NCBI GenBank assembly: GCA_904420205.1
Contig: CAJFUN010000032.1
Span: 1 to 64,000 of the forward strand
Reading direction: 5' to 3'
DNA from: Candidatus Parachristensenella avicola
Lineage (GTDB): Bacteria > Bacillota > Clostridia > Christensenellales > UMGS416
DNA length: 64,000 nt
The notes under the pieces are model-generated. The model saw only the letters and a program-made list of their open reading frames with translations, ran no database searches and was not told where the DNA came from. Shown piece by piece: positions 62,384 through 64,000 of the stretch. Numbering within the stretch: position 1 is the first letter of the stretch; every line of letters begins with the position of its first letter. Position numbers and translations under genes: made by a program.

Positions 62384-63811
62384 TTACGCCGCGCGGCCCC
62401 GGCGTCGTTTTCTTTGGTCGCGGAATGCCGCCAAGGCTGCTTGCCCCTGGGGCGTGACCGGGCGAATCCACCGGCCGCTCGCCAGATAAAACGGCTCAAT
62501 GAAGCATTTGATCGCATCTTCAACGTAGAACATGGAAAAGATCACAAGGAAAGGCAGATGCCACACCATGCCCGTCAGGTAAACGAGAGGCACGCCTACC
62601 AGCCAAATGCCGCCCACTTCTAAAAACATACCCATGCGCGTTTCCCCGCCGGAGCGGAAAATATTGACCTGAATATAGTTGCTGGTACGCATAGGCGCGG
62701 TAACGGTATAAATCATAAGCATGCTCACGACCGTGGCCGCTACACTATCGCTCACGCCAAAAAGGCCCACGATCGGTTGGCGCAGTACCAGTACCACAAG
62801 GCACACCATAAAACTTAGGGCCGGGCACAGCAGCGTAAATCGCTTAGCGTCCCGCAGTCCCTTATCCAGTTCTCCGGCGCCGATGGATTTTCCTACCATC
62901 ACCGAGGAGGCATTGGACAAGCCGCCGAAGAAAGCGAAGATCAGGCCCTCCAGCGTGCGGAATACCGTAAGCGCGGAGAGGTTGGCCGCGCCCTGCCGAC
63001 CCATGACCATATTGATCGCCATAACGGCGAAGCCATAAAAAAGCTCGTTGGCAATAATCGGCGCAGACTTACGGAAATACTCCCCGATAAAGCTCCATTC
63101 GATATGCAGTACGCGGCGAAGCGCGCCCATCAGCACATTGCCCTGGGCGGCGGAAACGCCCAGGATGATGAATAGATTTACAAAGGCCGCCAGCACCGAG
63201 GCAATCGCGGCGCCCCGCACCCCCAGGGCAGGCATGCCCCAGTTACCATAGATCAATAGCCAGTTCACAAAAGTATTCGTGGCGATCGAGGCCAGCGAAG
63301 CAAACAGCGGCAGCTTGACATTTTCTGTGGAGCGCAGCAGGCCGCTCATAGCCATACTGGCTACTTGAGCCAGGTACCCTACCGACATGATCTGCAGATA
63401 CTGAGCGCCTTGGCGCTGTACGTCCACATCGTTGGTATAAATGGTCAAAACCCAGGTAGGCGCCAGCAGGGCCAATAGGCAAAAGATCAGCCCCACCGCC
63501 ATCATGCTCATGAGCGTAACGGAAAAGGCCCGCCGGATGCCCTTTATATCCCCCGCTCCCCAATACTGGGAGAAGAACATTGTTCCGCCGCAGCACAGCC
63601 CCCAATAGGCCGAGAAGAGCAACGAACCCCACTGGCCCGCCATTCCTACCGCAGCCAGAGAGGTTTCCCCTACAGAACCGATCATCATCGAGTCAATCAT
63701 CGACAGGGTAGACGTCATCAGGTTCTGCAGCGCCACGGGCATACCGATGCGCATAACGCCTTCAAAAAATTCTTTATCCCTGTACCAGGGTGCACTTCTG
63801 GTCTCGCTCAT
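62384..63811 (-). CDS. MATE-family efflux transporter
   Basis: A 475-residue exporter with about twelve membrane segments; MPVALQNLMTSTLSMIDSMM is a NorM/DinF-like first segment. TAGGAG lies 5 nt before ATG 63811. An extended -10 TGATATAAT and a terminator-like hairpin lie upstream. Third MATE gene of the window. Confidence 0.9.
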   Translation of the reverse strand: MSETRSAPWYRDKEFFEGVMRIGMPVALQNLMTSTLSMIDSMMIGSVGETSLAAVGMAGQWGSLLFSAYWGLCCGGTMFFSQYWGAGDIKGIRRAFSVTLMSMMAVGLIFCLLALLAPTWVLTIYTNDVDVQRQGAQYLQIMSVGYLAQVASMAMSGLLRSTENVKLPLFASLASIATNTFVNWLLIYGNWGMPALGVRGAAIASVLAAFVNLFIILGVSAAQGNVLMGALRRVLHIEWSFIGEYFRKSAPIIANELFYGFAVMAINMVMGRQGAANLSALTVFRTLEGLIFAFFGGLSNASSVMVGKSIGAGELDKGLRDAKRFTLLCPALSFMVCLVVLVLRQPIVGLFGVSDSVAATVVSMLMIYTVTAPMRTSNYIQVNIFRSGGETRMGMFLEVGGIWLVGVPLVYLTGMVWHLPFLVIFSMFYVEDAIKCFIEPFYLASGRWIRPVTPQGQAALAAFRDQRKRRRGRAA

Positions 63812-63869
63812 TTTTACTCCTAACCTTTTTTCCCCGGGCACAGGGCCGGCATGCTGCGCCATGCATAGC

Positions 63870-63896
63870 AAAATCGGCCTTTTAAAAGCCGATTTT
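63870..63896 (-). promoter_or_regulatory. Hairpin in the third MATE leader
   Basis: AAAATCGGC and GCCGATTTT form a perfect 9-bp stem in the 5' leader of the MATE gene, about 60 nt before its start codon. The minus-strand 3' arm ends in TTTT. It may be an attenuator. Confidence 0.4.
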
Positions 63897-63922
63897 ACGC
63901 TGGCAACCTGTTATCCGTTATC

Positions 63923-63931
63923 ATTATATCA
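63923..63931 (-). promoter_or_regulatory. Extended -10 of the third MATE gene
   Basis: On the minus strand TGATATAAT, a TGn-extended -10; the -35 region is weak. The window ends 69 bases further on without another supported gene. Confidence 0.6.
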
Positions 63932-64000
63932 GCTTCTTCTGGGGTGACATATGGAGAATTTTGCTCAGGCCTGCCCCTCGCCTAGGCGAAGCAGCAGGCT

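Overview
The window looks like a chromosomal segment of a GC-rich Firmicute, most likely a gut-type Clostridium-class bacterium. The evidence is strong AAGGAGG-type ribosome binding sites, sigma-A promoters, lipoproteins with Thr/Ala-rich linkers, YesM/YesN-type two-component genes, a pst-phoU-phoPR operon and several MATE exporters. No phage structural genes, IS elements, rRNA or CRISPR arrays are seen. At the left edge, the 3' half of a tRNA-Ser(CGA), cut in the anticodon loop, marks what is probably the outer attachment scar of an integrated element lying to the left.

Layout. 0.5-2.2 kb: a GyrI-like protein and an AraC-GyrI regulator. 2.3-6.9 kb: a redox/sulfur cluster (cupin, ferredoxin, two Crp/Fnr regulators, CoA-disulfide reductase-rhodanese, thioredoxin). 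7.0-8.5 kb: a MATE exporter behind a terminator-bearing leader (guanidine-IV riboswitch candidate). 8.7-11.6 kb: an Rrf2 regulator and a SsuABC-like importer. 12-14 kb: a zinc-ribbon membrane protein. 14.2-18.1 kb: sensor kinase, solute-binding protein and response regulator. 18.1-19.3 kb: a gene-free stretch that I read as a tandem array of six small-RNA genes. 19.6-22 kb: glycogen phosphorylase. 22.3-29.2 kb: an amino-sugar operon (TetR, nagA, nagB, isomerase, two oxidoreductases) with a divergent GH109-like oxidoreductase. 29.5-33.4 kb: a frameshifted M24 peptidase, MTA/SAH nucleosidase, an orphan solute-binding lipoprotein and a small secreted protein. 33.6-40.3 kb: pstSCAB-phoU-phoP-phoR. 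40.4-48.2 kb: assorted envelope genes, including an ECF sigma factor fused to a membrane/extracytoplasmic region. 48.3-53.1 kb: TetR, GH3 and GH31 glycosidases. 53.2-55.5 kb: MarR and an ftsH broken by one stop codon. 55.9-64 kb: a second large solute-binding protein, an ECF sigma/anti-sigma pair lacking a normal start codon, two MATE exporters and an N-acylglucosamine 2-epimerase.

The most interesting signal is the 18.1-19.3 kb array. Each unit has TTCAT/TTCAC/TTTAC-type boxes, repeated at 11 bp in five of the six units. A -10 hexamer starts exactly 15 nt after the start of the last box. A short transcript follows with a pyrimidine-rich, anti-Shine-Dalgarno stretch (CCUCUCCCC type) and a strong terminator, and five of the six units carry a UCCC hairpin loop. 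The same box geometry precedes pstS in this window, so the array is plausibly a PhoP-controlled, phosphate-starvation family of multicopy small RNAs, comparable in design to Listeria LhrC or streptococcal csRNAs. That link is inferred from sequence only. Three single-nucleotide lesions (ftsH stop, M24 frameshift, ACG start of an ECF sigma gene) are also notable; each is either a real mutation or a sequence error.
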